Counted from the stretch's first letter, positions 1-8,310 are shown. The stretch is DNA of 64,000 nucleotides from Streptomyces maremycinicus (GCF_001184025.1 NZ_BBYG01000012.1:310001-374000); one strand, 5' to 3'. Translations and numbers: made by a program. Notes: a model not told the origin generated them from the sequence alone.

Positions 1-251
1 TCCTCCTCGACCTCGCCCGTGACGCCGCCCACGGGGTGGCCAGGCCCGCGGCGCCGCTGACCACCTTCCTGGTCGGCTACGCGGCCGCACAGGCCAAGGG
101 AGGCCCCGAGGCCGTCGCCGAGGCCGCCCGCAAGGCCGCCGCGCTGGCGCTGCGCTGGGCGCAGGAGGCCGAGCAGGAGAACGCCCAGCAGCAGAGCGCC
201 GAGGAGCAGAAGGCCGGCAGGCCCGGGGGCTCCGGACCGGACGCCGGATGA
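1..251 (+). CDS. C-terminal end of a DUF6457-type protein (partial)
   Basis: Only the last 83 or so codons are in the window, reading from base 3 to a TGA that overlaps the next ATG. What remains is an Ala-rich helical segment (AAPLTTFLVGYAAAQAKGG) followed by a Glu/Gln-rich tail. In Streptomyces, as I recall, this segment is the DUF6457 domain, often fused behind a MobA-like nucleotidyltransferase. That would fit the moeA gene it overlaps: MobA attaches a nucleotide to molybdopterin and MoeA inserts molybdenum. The catalytic part is outside the window, so the fusion is inferred. The four-base ATGA overlap implies translational coupling with moeA. Confidence 0.6.
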   Translation, partial: LLDLARDAAHGVARPAAPLTTFLVGYAAAQAKGGPEAVAEAARKAAALALRWAQEAEQENAQQQSAEEQKAGRPGGSGPDAG

Positions 252-1675
252 CCGCCCGCGGGACCCGGCAGGGCCTCGACGCCGAGGACCTCGACGTCGA
301 GGAGGCGCTCGCCCTCGTGAAGGACGGCAACGGCACCGCCCGCCCGCCCGGCGGCCAGAGCCCGGCGCCACGAGACGGCAGCGGGCACGCCACTTCGCGC
401 GCTTCTTCCGCCTCCACCCCGGCCCAGGCCTCGGAGACGGGGCACCGGGGCGACGCCGCCGAGCACCGCCACCGGGCGACCGCCTGGCCCGAGGCCCGGA
501 CGGTCGCCGCCTGCGCCGCCCGGTCCGGCGCCGCCCGCCTCGCCCCCGTCTCCGTGACCCTCGGCGACGCCCTCGGCCTCGTGCTGGCCGCCCCGCTGAC
601 GGCCCTCACCGACCTGCCCTCCTTCGACACCTCGGCGATGGACGGCTGGGCGGTCGCCGGCCCCGGCCCCTGGCACGTACGGGAAGAGGGCCTGCTGGCC
701 GGGAGCGCGACGCCCGCACCCCTGGCCGACGGCGAGGCCGTACGGATCGCCACCGGCGCCCGGATCCCCCCGGACACCACGGCGGTGCTGCGCAGCGAGC
801 ACGGCCGTACCGACGACAACGGTCGGCTGCACCCGACCCGCGAGATGCAGCACGGCCAGGACATCCGCCCGCGGGGCCAGGAGTGCCGCAGCGGGGATCA
901 GTTGCTGCGCGCCGGGGCGGTGGTCACCCCGGCCGTCCTCGGCCTCGCCGCGGCCGCCGGGTACGACACGCTGGCCGCCGTCCCCCGGCCCCGGGTCGAG
1001 GTGCTCGTCCTGGGCGACGAACTGCTCACCGAGGGCCGCCCGCACGACGGCCTCATCCGGGACGCGCTCGGCCCGATGCTGCCCCCGTGGCTGAGGGCAC
1101 TGGGCGCCGAGGTCACCGCGGTGCGCCGGCTCGGCGACGACGCGAAGGCCCTGCACCGCACCATCACCGCCTCCGGCGCCGATCTCGTCGTCACCACCGG
1201 GGGCACCGCCTCGGGACCCGTCGACCATGTGCATCCGATCCTGCGCCGCCTCGACGCCGAACTGCTCGTCGACGGCGTCAAGGTGCGCCCCGGTCACCCG
1301 ATGCTGCTGGCCCGCCTCAAGGAGAACCAGCATCTCGTCGGTCTGCCCGGCAACCCTCTCGCGGCCGTCTCCGGTCTGCTGACGCTCGCCGAGCCGCTGC
1401 TGCGCACCCTCGCCGCCCGGCCGGCTCCCGAGCCGTACGCGCTGCCGCTGAGACAGGCGGCGCACGGGCACCCGCACGACACCCGGCTCGTCCCGGTCGT
1501 CCTGCGCGGTGACCACGCGGTGCCGCTGCACTTCAACGGCCCGGCCATGCTGCGGGGTATCGCGGCGGCCGACGCCCTCGCCGTCGTGCCGCCGGGCGGC
1601 GCACGCGCGGGTCAGGAGACGGAGCTCCTCGACCTGCCGTGGGCGTCGGGCGGGATCGACGCCTGTTTCACGTGA
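248..1675 (+). CDS. moeA: Molybdopterin molybdenumtransferase MoeA
   Basis: MoeA inserts molybdate into adenylylated molybdopterin, the last step of molybdenum cofactor assembly in the cytoplasm. The 475-residue protein has a poorly conserved 80-residue leader, then the MoeA core. SAMDGWAV at about 129-136 is the family N-terminal signature. TTGGTASGPVDHV near 316-328 is the MPT-binding loop, and GLPGNPLAA is near 365. The loop reads TASGPVD where many family members have a VSxGDYD-like sequence, so the acidic residue is shifted. The start overlaps the upstream stop (ATGA). The TGA stop lies inside a parS palindrome. Convergent to the channel gene. Function is secure; the extended leader is odd. 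Confidence 0.9.
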   Translation: MTARGTRQGLDAEDLDVEEALALVKDGNGTARPPGGQSPAPRDGSGHATSRASSASTPAQASETGHRGDAAEHRHRATAWPEARTVAACAARSGAARLAPVSVTLGDALGLVLAAPLTALTDLPSFDTSAMDGWAVAGPGPWHVREEGLLAGSATPAPLADGEAVRIATGARIPPDTTAVLRSEHGRTDDNGRLHPTREMQHGQDIRPRGQECRSGDQLLRAGAVVTPAVLGLAAAAGYDTLAAVPRPRVEVLVLGDELLTEGRPHDGLIRDALGPMLPPWLRALGAEVTAVRRLGDDAKALHRTITASGADLVVTTGGTASGPVDHVHPILRRLDAELLVDGVKVRPGHPMLLARLKENQHLVGLPGNPLAAVSGLLTLAEPLLRTLAARPAPEPYALPLRQAAHGHPHDTRLVPVVLRGDHAVPLHFNGPAMLRGIAAADALAVVPPGGARAGQETELLDLPWASGGIDACFT

Positions 1676-1679
1676 AACA
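1664..1679. other. parS: parS site 1 (ParB-binding palindrome)
   Basis: TGTTTCACGTGAAACA is a perfect 16-base palindrome and matches the Streptomyces parS core GTTTCACGTGAAAC exactly. It overlaps the end of moeA: the moeA stop codon is the TGA at its centre-right. ParB bound here would nucleate the origin segregation complex. Confidence 0.92.
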
Positions 1680-1729
1680 GTCCTGATCGGCCAGGCCTGA
1701 TCGACGTCGACCCGTCCGGCTCGCTCCCG

Positions 1730-1743
1730 GTTTCACGTGAAAC
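1730..1743. other. parS: parS site 2 (ParB-binding palindrome)
   Basis: GTTTCACGTGAAAC, an exact 14-base parS core, lies 65 bases (about six helical turns) from site 1 and just before the end of the convergent channel gene. The short moeA-channel intergenic stretch is essentially these two sites. Confidence 0.92.
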
Positions 1744-1747
1744 ATCC

Positions 1748-2866
1748 TCACGCCTGCTCGGGGGCCGGGACGGCACGACTGACCGTGATCACCCGGTCTC
1801 CCGACTGGAGGCGGGCGAGCCGGGGGTCGGTGTAGTCCAGCAGCTCCTTGCCCCGGACGACGGCCACGACCTGGTCCGAGCAGCTGCGGGGCGCCTCGCC
1901 GACCTCCGCCTCGCTGACCGGCCGCTCGATGAGGTCCAGGCCGTTGCCGAGGGTCATCAGGTTCTCCAGGGTCTTGGCCACGGTCGGGCTGACCATCGAG
2001 ACGCCGAGCAACCGACCGGCGGAACTGGAGCTGGTGATCACGGTGTCCGCGCCGCTCTGCTTGAGCAGCGGCACGTTCTCGTCCTCCCGGGCGGCCACGA
2101 CGATCGTCGCGCGCCGGTTGAGCTGCCGGGCGGTGAGGGTGACCAGGGCGGCCGTGTCGTCCCGTTGCGGGGCGACGATCACCCGGGCGGCGTTCTGGAC
2201 CTCCGCCTTGAGGAGTGTCTCGGAGCGGGTCGCGTCCCCGGTCACCGACACCAGGCCGTCGTCGCCGGCGGCGAGCGCGGACTTGCGCTGGGCGTCCACG
2301 ATGACGATCCGGTCCTTGGGGATGCCCTGTCCGACGAGGGTCTCCACCGCGTGGCGGCCCTTCGTGCCGTAGCCGACGACCACGACGTGGTGGCTGATGC
2401 GGGTCCGCCAGCGGTGGACGCGGACCTGTTGACGGGTGCGCTCGGTGAGCACTTCCAGGGTGGTGCCGACCAGGATGATCAGGAACACCACGCGCAGCGG
2501 TGTGATGACGAGGATGTTGACGAGCCGCGCCGTGTCGCTGACCGGGGTGATGTCGCCGTAGCCGGTGGTGGAGAGCGTGACGGTGGCGTAGTAGGCGGCG
2601 TCGAGGAGGCCGACGGAGCCGTCCGAGTTGTCGTTGTAGCCGTCATGGTCGGCGTAGACGATCAGCGTGGTGAGGGCCAGTACCAGCAGGCCCATGGCGA
2701 GGCGGCGCAGTACCTGCTGGAGCGGGGGGACGCCGATGCGCATGGGCATCGTGATGGAGCGGCCCGCCTCCGCGTCGTCGCGGGCCTCGCTGCGCGAGCG
2801 GTACCAGAGGGACCTGAAGAGGGAGAGTCTGGCCTGGCCGGCCGGCTGTCGTTCGTGGTCCTTCAT
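1748..2866 (-). CDS. Two-TM potassium channel with cytosolic RCK (TrkA-N) domain
   Basis: A 372-residue ion channel of the MthK-like 2TM/RCK type in the cytoplasmic membrane. TM1 is near 42-62, followed by a pore helix with the selectivity filter TTGYGD (LSTTGYGDITP). TM2 (LVNILVITPLRVVFLIILVG) follows, then an RCK domain with the dinucleotide-binding loop GYGTKG and a following acidic strand end (IVIVDAQ). I chose ATG at 2866 because an AGGGGG Shine-Dalgarno lies upstream; the frame is open further to 3067, but that stretch is antisense to the next gene. Divergent from a gene encoding a near-copy of its RCK half. K+ selectivity is inferred from the filter; the RCK ligand is unknown. Confidence 0.88.
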   Translation of the reverse strand: MKDHERQPAGQARLSLFRSLWYRSRSEARDDAEAGRSITMPMRIGVPPLQQVLRRLAMGLLVLALTTLIVYADHDGYNDNSDGSVGLLDAAYYATVTLSTTGYGDITPVSDTARLVNILVITPLRVVFLIILVGTTLEVLTERTRQQVRVHRWRTRISHHVVVVGYGTKGRHAVETLVGQGIPKDRIVIVDAQRKSALAAGDDGLVSVTGDATRSETLLKAEVQNAARVIVAPQRDDTAALVTLTARQLNRRATIVVAAREDENVPLLKQSGADTVITSSSSAGRLLGVSMVSPTVAKTLENLMTLGNGLDLIERPVSEAEVGEAPRSCSDQVVAVVRGKELLDYTDPRLARLQSGDRVITVSRAVPAPEQA

Positions 2867-2974
2867 CGTGTGCCCCCTGTGACGGTGATCCGATCGGTGG
2901 GCACCATGGTTCCCGGCGGGCTCGTACCCGTCATGAAGCAACACGTGTCCATGAGTCCACAGATCCATGATCCC

Positions 2975-2987
2975 GGAGGTCCCCTTG
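2975..2987 (+). promoter_or_regulatory. Shine-Dalgarno that selects a TTG start
   Basis: GGAGGT at 2975-2980 is followed by four bases and TTG at 2985. The in-frame ATG at 2967 has no comparable ribosome-binding site and would place GGAGGT inside the gene, so TTG is the likelier start of the free RCK protein. Confidence 0.6.
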
Positions 2988-3683
2988 CGCGACCACATTG
3001 TCGTCGTCGGCTTCGGCACGAAGGGCCGGTCCGCGATCCGGACGGCCTGCGCGGCGGGCCTGCGCAAGGAGCAGGTCGTGGTGATCGACCCCAGTGCGAA
3101 GGTGATCGACGCGGCGACGGCCGAGGGCTACGAGGGTGTGGTCGGGGACGCCACCCGCAGTGATGTGCTGCGGCGGGCCGAGGTGCAGCGGGCGGGGCGG
3201 ATCGTCATCGCGACCCAGCGGGACGACACGGCGGTCCTCGTGGCGCTGACGGCCCGCCAGCTCAACCCGGGGGCGAAGATCGTGGCGGCGGTCCGCGAGG
3301 AGGAGAACGCCCCGCTGCTCAAGCAGTCGGGCGCCGACGAGGTCATCACCAGCGCCGGTGCGGCCGGCCGGCTCCTCGGCCTGTCCGTGCTCAGCCCGGC
3401 GGCGGGCAGGGTCATGGAGGACCTCATCCAGCAGGGCGACGGGCTGGACCTCGTCGAACGGCCCGTCACCAAGGCCGAGACGGGCCGTGGACCGCGCGAG
3501 ACGGACGACCTGGTGGTGAGTGTCGTCCGCGGGCACCGCGTCCTCGCCTACGACGACCCGGCGATCGGCATGCTGGAACCGACCGACCGGGTGGTCACGA
3601 TCGTGCGGGTGGGCCCGGAGCGCAGCCGGGCCCCCCTCGGAACGCCCGGCATGCCCGGGATCCCGCCGCTGCCGCCGGCCTGA
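2985..3683 (+). CDS. Free-standing RCK/TrkA-type NAD-binding protein
   Basis: A soluble protein of about 232 residues with no membrane segment. It is clearly paralogous to the cytosolic half of the divergent channel: both share GxGTKGR, the GDATRS segment, QRDDTA, LTARQLN and PLLKQSGAD. The N-terminal TrkA-N fold carries the dinucleotide loop GFGTKG with an acid at the end of strand 2 (VVVIDPS); a TrkA-C-like part follows, ending in a Pro-rich tail. RCK domains form octameric gating rings, so this protein could mix with the channel's RCK domain or serve a separate Trk system. That role is inference. The TTG start is chosen from its ribosome-binding site; ATG at 2967 is the alternative. Confidence 0.82.
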   Translation: MRDHIVVVGFGTKGRSAIRTACAAGLRKEQVVVIDPSAKVIDAATAEGYEGVVGDATRSDVLRRAEVQRAGRIVIATQRDDTAVLVALTARQLNPGAKIVAAVREEENAPLLKQSGADEVITSAGAAGRLLGLSVLSPAAGRVMEDLIQQGDGLDLVERPVTKAETGRGPRETDDLVVSVVRGHRVLAYDDPAIGMLEPTDRVVTIVRVGPERSRAPLGTPGMPGIPPLPPA

Positions 3684-3714
3684 GGAACATGCCCCCGGGC
3701 GCTGTACGGCGGCG

Positions 3715-4563
3715 CTACTTACGGTTGTAGAGCCGCATCGTCACCGGCCCGAAGACCAGCACGAACAGCGCGGCCCACCCCAGCGACCAGGCGATCTCGG
3801 TACCGGGCCAGTCACCCGCCATCAGTCCCCGCACCGCCGAGGCGAGATGGGTGACCGGGCTGTTGTTGACGAACGCCTGGAGCCAGCCCGGCATGGTGCG
3901 GGGGTCGACGAACACGTTGGACAGGAAGGTGAGCGGGAAGATCACCATCATGCTGACGCCCATCACCGACTTCTCGGTGCGCAGCAGCAGCCCGAACATC
4001 GTCCAGATCCACGAGAACGCGAACGAGAACACGACCAGCAGGGCGATTCCCGCGACCACCCCCGCGAACCCGCCGTCCGGCCGGTAGCCGAGGACCAGGC
4101 CGACGGTGAGCATCACGACGGACGCGATCGTGTAGCGCAGCGCGTCGCCCAGCAGATAGCCGACCATCGTCGAGGGCCGCCAGATCGGCAGGGACCGGAA
4201 GCGGTCGAAGACGCCCTTCTCGATGTCGGTGTTCACCGAGACGCCCGTGTACATCGTGATCATCACGACCGACATCACCAGGATGCCCGGCAGCAGGAAC
4301 TGGATGTACTCCTCCGGGGACCCGGCCAGGGCGCCCCCGAACAGGTACGTGTACATCAGCACCATCATGATCGGGAACGCGGTGACGTCGAAGAGCTGCT
4401 CCGGCACGTGCTTGATCTTGAGGATCGCCCGCCAGCCGAAGGTGAGGGAGGCCGAGAGGGCGCTCGGGCGGGGCGGCCGTTCCCGCGAGACGAGCAGCTC
4501 GGTCAGCGACTCGGCGCTCACGGGAGCGAGATCCTGGACGTCCGTGCTGGTCACGGTGCTCAT
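3715..4563 (-). CDS. ABC-2 type transporter permease (DrrB-like)
   Basis: A 282-residue inner-membrane permease of the ABC-2 / daunorubicin-resistance family with about six hydrophobic segments. The amphipathic lead-in [12 protein letters not shown] is followed by TM1 ([14 protein letters not shown]), the typical extracellular loop, and a conserved [14 protein letters not shown] stretch before the last helices. Its ATG overlaps the stop of the upstream ATPase gene (ATGA), so the two are translationally coupled into one exporter. The substrate cannot be read from sequence; relatives export drugs, lipids or polysaccharide precursors. Confidence 0.9.
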   Translation of the reverse strand: MSTVTSTDVQDLAPVSAESLTELLVSRERPPRPSALSASLTFGWRAILKIKHVPEQLFDVTAFPIMMVLMYTYLFGGALAGSPEEYIQFLLPGILVMSVVMITMYTGVSVNTDIEKGVFDRFRSLPIWRPSTMVGYLLGDALRYTIASVVMLTVGLVLGYRPDGGFAGVVAGIALLVVFSFAFSWIWTMFGLLLRTEKSVMGVSMMVIFPLTFLSNVFVDPRTMPGWLQAFVNNSPVTHLASAVRGLMAGDWPGTEIAWSLGWAALFVLVFGPVTMRLYNRK

Positions 4564-5675
4564 ACCGGCACCTCGCCTTTCTCGCCGCGGCCCGCTGCAC
4601 CGGCACCGGCGGAAGTCCCGCCGCCACCCGCCGGGCCCGTGCCGGTCTCCGTGTCGCTCTTCGGGTCGGTCTTCGGGTCGGTCTTCGCGTGGGTCTTCGC
4701 GTCGGTCTTGGTGTCGTGTCCGGTAAGGGCGAGGAACACCTCGTCCAGGCTGGGCTGGCCCAGAGAGAAGTTGTCGACGACGATCCCGGCCCGGGACAGT
4801 TCCCCGAGGGCCCGGGCGGCCTGGGCGGCGGCCGTGTCGCCCGCCGCCGCGTCGAGCCGGGCGGTCAGCGCCACCGGGTCCGGATCGCGCTGGACGTCCG
4901 CGTCCAGGGCCAGTCGCAGCACCTGTTCGGCCTCGGGCCGCTGCGCGGGGTCACGCAGCCGCAGATGGACGGAGCCGGCGCCGACGGACGCCTTCAGCTC
5001 GCCCTTCGTGCCCTCGGCGATCACCCGGCCCCGGTCGATGACGGCGATCCGGGACGCCAACTGGTCGGCCTCGTCCAGGTACTGCGTGGTCAGCAGCACG
5101 GTGGTGCCCTGGGCGACCACCGCCCGCACGATGTCCCACACCTGGTTGCGGCTGCGCGGGTCGAGTCCGGTCGTCGGCTCGTCGAGGAAGAGCAGGTCGG
5201 GTGTGCTGAGGATGGACGCGGCGATGTCGATCCGCCGCCGCATACCGCCCGAGTAGTGCTTCACCTGCTTCCCCGCCGCGTCGGTGAGCCCGAACGCGGC
5301 GAGCAGCTGCGCGGAGCGTTCCCGGGCGGCCTTCTTGGCGTGCCCGAGGAGCCGGCCGAGCAGCACCAGGTTCTCGGTGCCGGTGAGGTCCTCGTCGACG
5401 GACGCGTACTGGCCGGTCAGGCTCACCCGGCCGCGCACCTCGTCGGCCTCCCGGACGACGTCGTGGCCGAAGATCCGGGCCTGGCCGCCGTCCGGACGCA
5501 GCAGCGTGGCGAGCATCTTCACGGTGGTCGTCTTGCCGGCGCCGTTCGGGCCGAGGACGCCGTAGACCGTGCCGGTGGGGACGGCGAGGTCGACGCCGTC
5601 CACGGCCCTGGTCTCGCCGAACGTCTTCACCAGGCCCGCAGTCTCGATCGCCAGGCCGGCGGTGTGCTGGCTCAT
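4560..5675 (-). CDS. ABC transporter ATPase (DrrA-like) with Lys-Thr-Asp tail
   Basis: The ATPase partner of the downstream permease, 371 residues. Walker A is GPNGAGKTT (42-50), the signature is YSGGMRRR and Walker B is [13 protein letters not shown] DrrA-type C-terminal domain follows ([18 protein letters not shown]). After about residue 320 comes an unusual low-complexity tail of KTD/KTH-type repeats ([19 protein letters not shown]) and a Gly/Ala run, encoded by a tandem near-repeat of about 12 bases. Such tails are not needed for ATPase activity. The start has GGAAGG upstream. Together with 3715-4563 it forms a two-gene export operon. Confidence 0.92.
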   Translation of the reverse strand: MSQHTAGLAIETAGLVKTFGETRAVDGVDLAVPTGTVYGVLGPNGAGKTTTVKMLATLLRPDGGQARIFGHDVVREADEVRGRVSLTGQYASVDEDLTGTENLVLLGRLLGHAKKAARERSAQLLAAFGLTDAAGKQVKHYSGGMRRRIDIAASILSTPDLLFLDEPTTGLDPRSRNQVWDIVRAVVAQGTTVLLTTQYLDEADQLASRIAVIDRGRVIAEGTKGELKASVGAGSVHLRLRDPAQRPEAEQVLRLALDADVQRDPDPVALTARLDAAAGDTAAAQAARALGELSRAGIVVDNFSLGQPSLDEVFLALTGHDTKTDAKTHAKTDPKTDPKSDTETGTGPAGGGGTSAGAGAAGRGEKGEVPV

Positions 5676-5768
5676 GGGGGTTCCTTCCGCGTACTTGGGC
5701 TACGCATGGGGAGACCTTTACCGTCGCCCGAACTCATCGGTGATCGCATCTCGTTTTTCCGGACCCAC

Positions 5769-5846
5769 CGATACGGCCCACCGACCCCGCACGCCGATAC
5801 GGCCCATCGACCCCGCACGCTGATACGGCCCACCGACCCCGCTCGC
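5769..5846. repeat. Three tandem 26-bp repeats
   Basis: Units begin at 5769, 5795 and 5821, each starting CGATACGGCCCA or TGATACGGCCCA and ending in CCCCGCACGC or CCCCGCTCGC. Unit 2 differs from unit 1 at one base. A decayed fourth part follows to about 5900. The array lies between the divergent ABC operon and quinone reductase genes, in a 281-base gap that holds nothing else I recognise. Confidence 0.85.
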
Positions 5847-5956
5847 CGACCCTGCACGCCGCCCCCCGCACGCTGCCCCGTACGCCGACCCCGCTCACCG
5901 TGTTCCGTCGCGGCTCATGATCGGCAGCGCGGAGGGGGAGGAGTAGCGTCCCCTTC

Positions 5957-6949
5957 ATGCATGCGATCACGATTCCCGAACCTGGTGGTCCCGAGGCGCT
6001 GGTGTGGGACGAGGTCCCCGATCCCGTACCCGGCGCGGGCGAGGTCCTGGTCGAGGTGGTGGCCGGCGCCGTCAACCGGGCCGACATCCTTCAGCGGCAG
6101 GGCTTCTACGATCCGCCGCCCGGCGCCTCCCGCTACCCCGGCCTGGAGTGCTCCGGCCGGATCGTCGAGGTCGGCCCCGGCGTCTCCGGCTGGGCCGTCG
6201 GCGACGAGGTGTGCGCGCTGCTCGCGGGTGGCGGCTACGCCGAGAGGGTCGCCGTGCCGGCCGGTCAGCTGCTGCCGGTGCCGGACGGCGTCGATCTGCG
6301 GAGGGCCGCCGCGCTCCCGGAGGTGGTGAGCACCGTCTGGTCGAACGTCTTCATGATCGCCCACCTCCGCCCCGGCGAGACACTGCTCGTGCACGGCGGC
6401 TCCAGCGGCATCGGGACCATGGCCGTCCAGCTGGCCAAGGCCGTCGGTGCCAAGGTCGCCGTCACCGCGGGCACCAAGGAGAAGCTGGACCGTTGCGCCG
6501 AGCTGGGCGCGGACATCCTGATCAACTACCGCGAGCAGGACTTCGTCGCCGAGCTGAAGCAGGCCACGGACGGCGCCGGTGCCGATGTCATCCTCGACAA
6601 CATGGGCGCGAAGTACCTGGACCGCAACGTCCAGGCGCTCGCCGTCAACGGCCGTCTCGCGATCATCGGTATGCAGGGCGGCCTCAAGGCCGAGCTGAAC
6701 ATCGGCACGCTCCTCGGCAAGCGCGCCGCGATCAGCGCGACCTCGCTGCGGGCCCGTCCGCTGGAGGAGAAGACGGCCATCGTGGCGGCCGTGCGCGAAC
6801 ACGTCTGGCCGCTGCTCGCCGCGGGTCATGTCCGCCCCGTCGTCGACCGCGAGGTCCCGATGAGCGACGCGGCCGAGGCCCACCGGATCGTCGAGGCCAG
6901 CACCCACGTCGGCAAGGTACTGCTGGTCACGCCCGGGGGCCGGGCCTGA
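5957..6949 (+). CDS. NAD(P)H quinone oxidoreductase (PIG3/zeta-crystallin-like MDR)
   Basis: A 330-residue zinc-independent medium-chain dehydrogenase/reductase. The N-terminal GroES-like half contains AVNRADILQRQGFYDPPPG, the PIG3-type quinone oxidoreductase signature, and YPGLECSG. The Rossmann half has the NADPH-binding GGSSGIGTMAVQLAK (about 140-154). It lacks the structural-zinc cysteines of alcohol dehydrogenases. Expected activity is NADPH-dependent reduction of quinones or other conjugated carbonyls in the cytosol. The TGA stop sits in the left arm of a hairpin shared with the convergent gene. Confidence 0.9.
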   Translation: MHAITIPEPGGPEALVWDEVPDPVPGAGEVLVEVVAGAVNRADILQRQGFYDPPPGASRYPGLECSGRIVEVGPGVSGWAVGDEVCALLAGGGYAERVAVPAGQLLPVPDGVDLRRAAALPEVVSTVWSNVFMIAHLRPGETLLVHGGSSGIGTMAVQLAKAVGAKVAVTAGTKEKLDRCAELGADILINYREQDFVAELKQATDGAGADVILDNMGAKYLDRNVQALAVNGRLAIIGMQGGLKAELNIGTLLGKRAAISATSLRARPLEEKTAIVAAVREHVWPLLAAGHVRPVVDREVPMSDAAEAHRIVEASTHVGKVLLVTPGGRA

Positions 6950-6984
6950 GGCCGGCGAGCTGGCTGCCCGGCGGCGGCCTCAGG
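6945..6984. terminator. Bidirectional hairpin containing both stop codons
   Basis: CCTGAGGCCG (6945-6954) pairs perfectly with CGGCCTCAGG (6975-6984). The left arm contains the TGA of the quinone reductase and the right arm contains the TGA of the convergent minus-strand gene, so the hairpin can serve transcription from both sides. Confidence 0.6.
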
Positions 6985-7537
6985 TGCGGCGCAGCCGCAG
7001 CGCGGCCAGGGCGAGGGCGATGCCGAGGCCGATGAGGACGAGGCCGCTGCCGAGCGGCAGGATCTGGAGCACGGGGCCGTCGGCCGCCCGCTGCTCGGTC
7101 GACGCGGCCCGCCGCCCGGCGTCCCGGGGCGCCGTCGAGGGCACGGGGGCGGCGGCCTCCGGCGACTCGGAGGCGCCGGTGTCGCCGGAGAGATCGCCGT
7201 CGTCGGCGCCCTCGTCCGTGCCGTCCTCGTCCTCCGTGGCCTGTGCCTCCTCGTCCGCCTCCTCGTCCGCCTCCTCCTCCGCGCGGTCGCCCGGCCGTCC
7301 GGGCCGCTGGCGTCCCTCGCCCGCCCGGCTGCCGGCCCGGTCCGGTTCGGGGGAGGAGGGGACGGGGGTGGCGGACGCCGCCACCGGGGCGTGCGACGCG
7401 ACGACCGCGTGTGTCGAGACGGCCGCGTACGACGAGACACCCCCGTAGGGCAGTACGAGCACGCCGAGCATGCCCACGCCCGCGCCCACGACCGCGCGGG
7501 CTCGCACCGCGCACCACGCCTGCTGCCATGGAGTCAC
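6980..7537 (-). CDS. Hypothetical acidic cell-surface protein with C-terminal membrane anchor
   Basis: About 185 residues, not assigned to a family. A hydrophobic N-terminal segment (VVGAGVGMLGVLVLPYGGV) looks like a signal peptide or anchor. The middle is Pro/Ser-rich then strongly acidic (EEEADEEADEEAQATEDED). The C-terminus is LPLGSGLVLIGLGIALALAA followed by LRLRRT, a classic single-pass anchor with positive stop-transfer residues. LPLGSG resembles but does not match a sortase LPxTG signal. GTG at 7537 is preferred (GGGAGGGGG upstream); the frame is open to 7582. Likely exported and membrane-tethered; role unknown. Confidence 0.6.
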   Translation of the reverse strand: MTPWQQAWCAVRARAVVGAGVGMLGVLVLPYGGVSSYAAVSTHAVVASHAPVAASATPVPSSPEPDRAGSRAGEGRQRPGRPGDRAEEEADEEADEEAQATEDEDGTDEGADDGDLSGDTGASESPEAAAPVPSTAPRDAGRRAASTEQRAADGPVLQILPLGSGLVLIGLGIALALAALRLRRT

Positions 7538-7682
7538 GTCCGTGACCCCCTCCCGGTGCCCAGTGGCCAAGAAAAGACGCAATAAGCCTCACATCGGCGA
7601 ACATTTCACGCATTCCGGACTCCGCCGAACGGAAACAGTGGATCACCTTTCCCGGGGGGTGCCACGGTGATGAGGTGGGCAC

Positions 7683-8246
7683 GTGCGAGAGAATGACGGC
7701 ATGGAGATGCCGAGGAACGAAAGGTCGCCGGAGAACGCCCAGAAGATCCTGGTCGTAGGTCAGGACGGCATGGCGCTCGGTGACATCGACGCTGACGACG
7801 ACTCCCGTGAGATCCCGGTGACCGAGCAGGTCGAGCAGCCGGCGAAGGTCATGCGGATCGGCAGCATGATCAAGCAGCTGCTCGAGGAGGTGCGCGCGGC
7901 TCCCCTGGACGAGGCGAGCCGGGCCCGGCTGAAGGAGATCCACTCGAGTTCGGTGAAGGAACTGGAGGACGGCCTGGCGCCGGAGCTGGTGGAGGAGCTG
8001 GAGCGGCTCTCCCTGCCGTTCAACGAGGACTCGACCCCGAGCGACGCGGAACTGCGCATCGCGCAGGCCCAGTTGGTCGGCTGGCTGGAGGGCCTCTTCC
8101 ACGGCATCCAGACCACCCTCTTCGCCCAGCAGATGGCCGCGCGGGCCCAGTTGGAGCAGATGCGTCGCGCGCTGCCGCCGGGAGCGAGCCACGAGGGCGT
8201 CGACGACCCGCGCGCGGGCGGCCGTTCGGGCGGACCGTACCTCTAG
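7683..8246 (+). CDS. bpa: Bacterial proteasome activator Bpa (DUF2587)
   Basis: A 187-residue ring-forming, ATP-independent activator of the actinobacterial 20S proteasome. The core (QVEQPAKVMRIGSMIKQLLE to AQMAARAQLEQMRRALPPG, about 40-170) is the four-helix DUF2587 domain. The C-terminus ends in GPYL; mycobacterial Bpa ends in GQYL, the motif that docks into the alpha-ring pocket. Here Pro replaces Gln while the penultimate Tyr and final Leu are kept. GTG at 7683 has GAGGTGGG upstream; ATG at 7701 is an alternative. A strong terminator follows. Partner proteasome genes are not in this window. Confidence 0.9.
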   Translation: MRENDGMEMPRNERSPENAQKILVVGQDGMALGDIDADDDSREIPVTEQVEQPAKVMRIGSMIKQLLEEVRAAPLDEASRARLKEIHSSSVKELEDGLAPELVEELERLSLPFNEDSTPSDAELRIAQAQLVGWLEGLFHGIQTTLFAQQMAARAQLEQMRRALPPGASHEGVDDPRAGGRSGGPYL

Positions 8247-8280
8247 GGAATCGGGGCCCTGACGGGTTCCTGGACACGAG

Positions 8281-8310
8281 AAGGGCCCGGCGGTGAACCG
8301 CCGGGCCCTT
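8281..8310. terminator. Perfect 13-bp stem terminator between bpa and convergent kinase
   Basis: AAGGGCCCGGCGG (8281-8293), loop TGAA, CCGCCGGGCCCTT (8298-8310). A perfect GC-rich stem with A/T flanks, able to terminate transcription from both directions. Confidence 0.88.
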
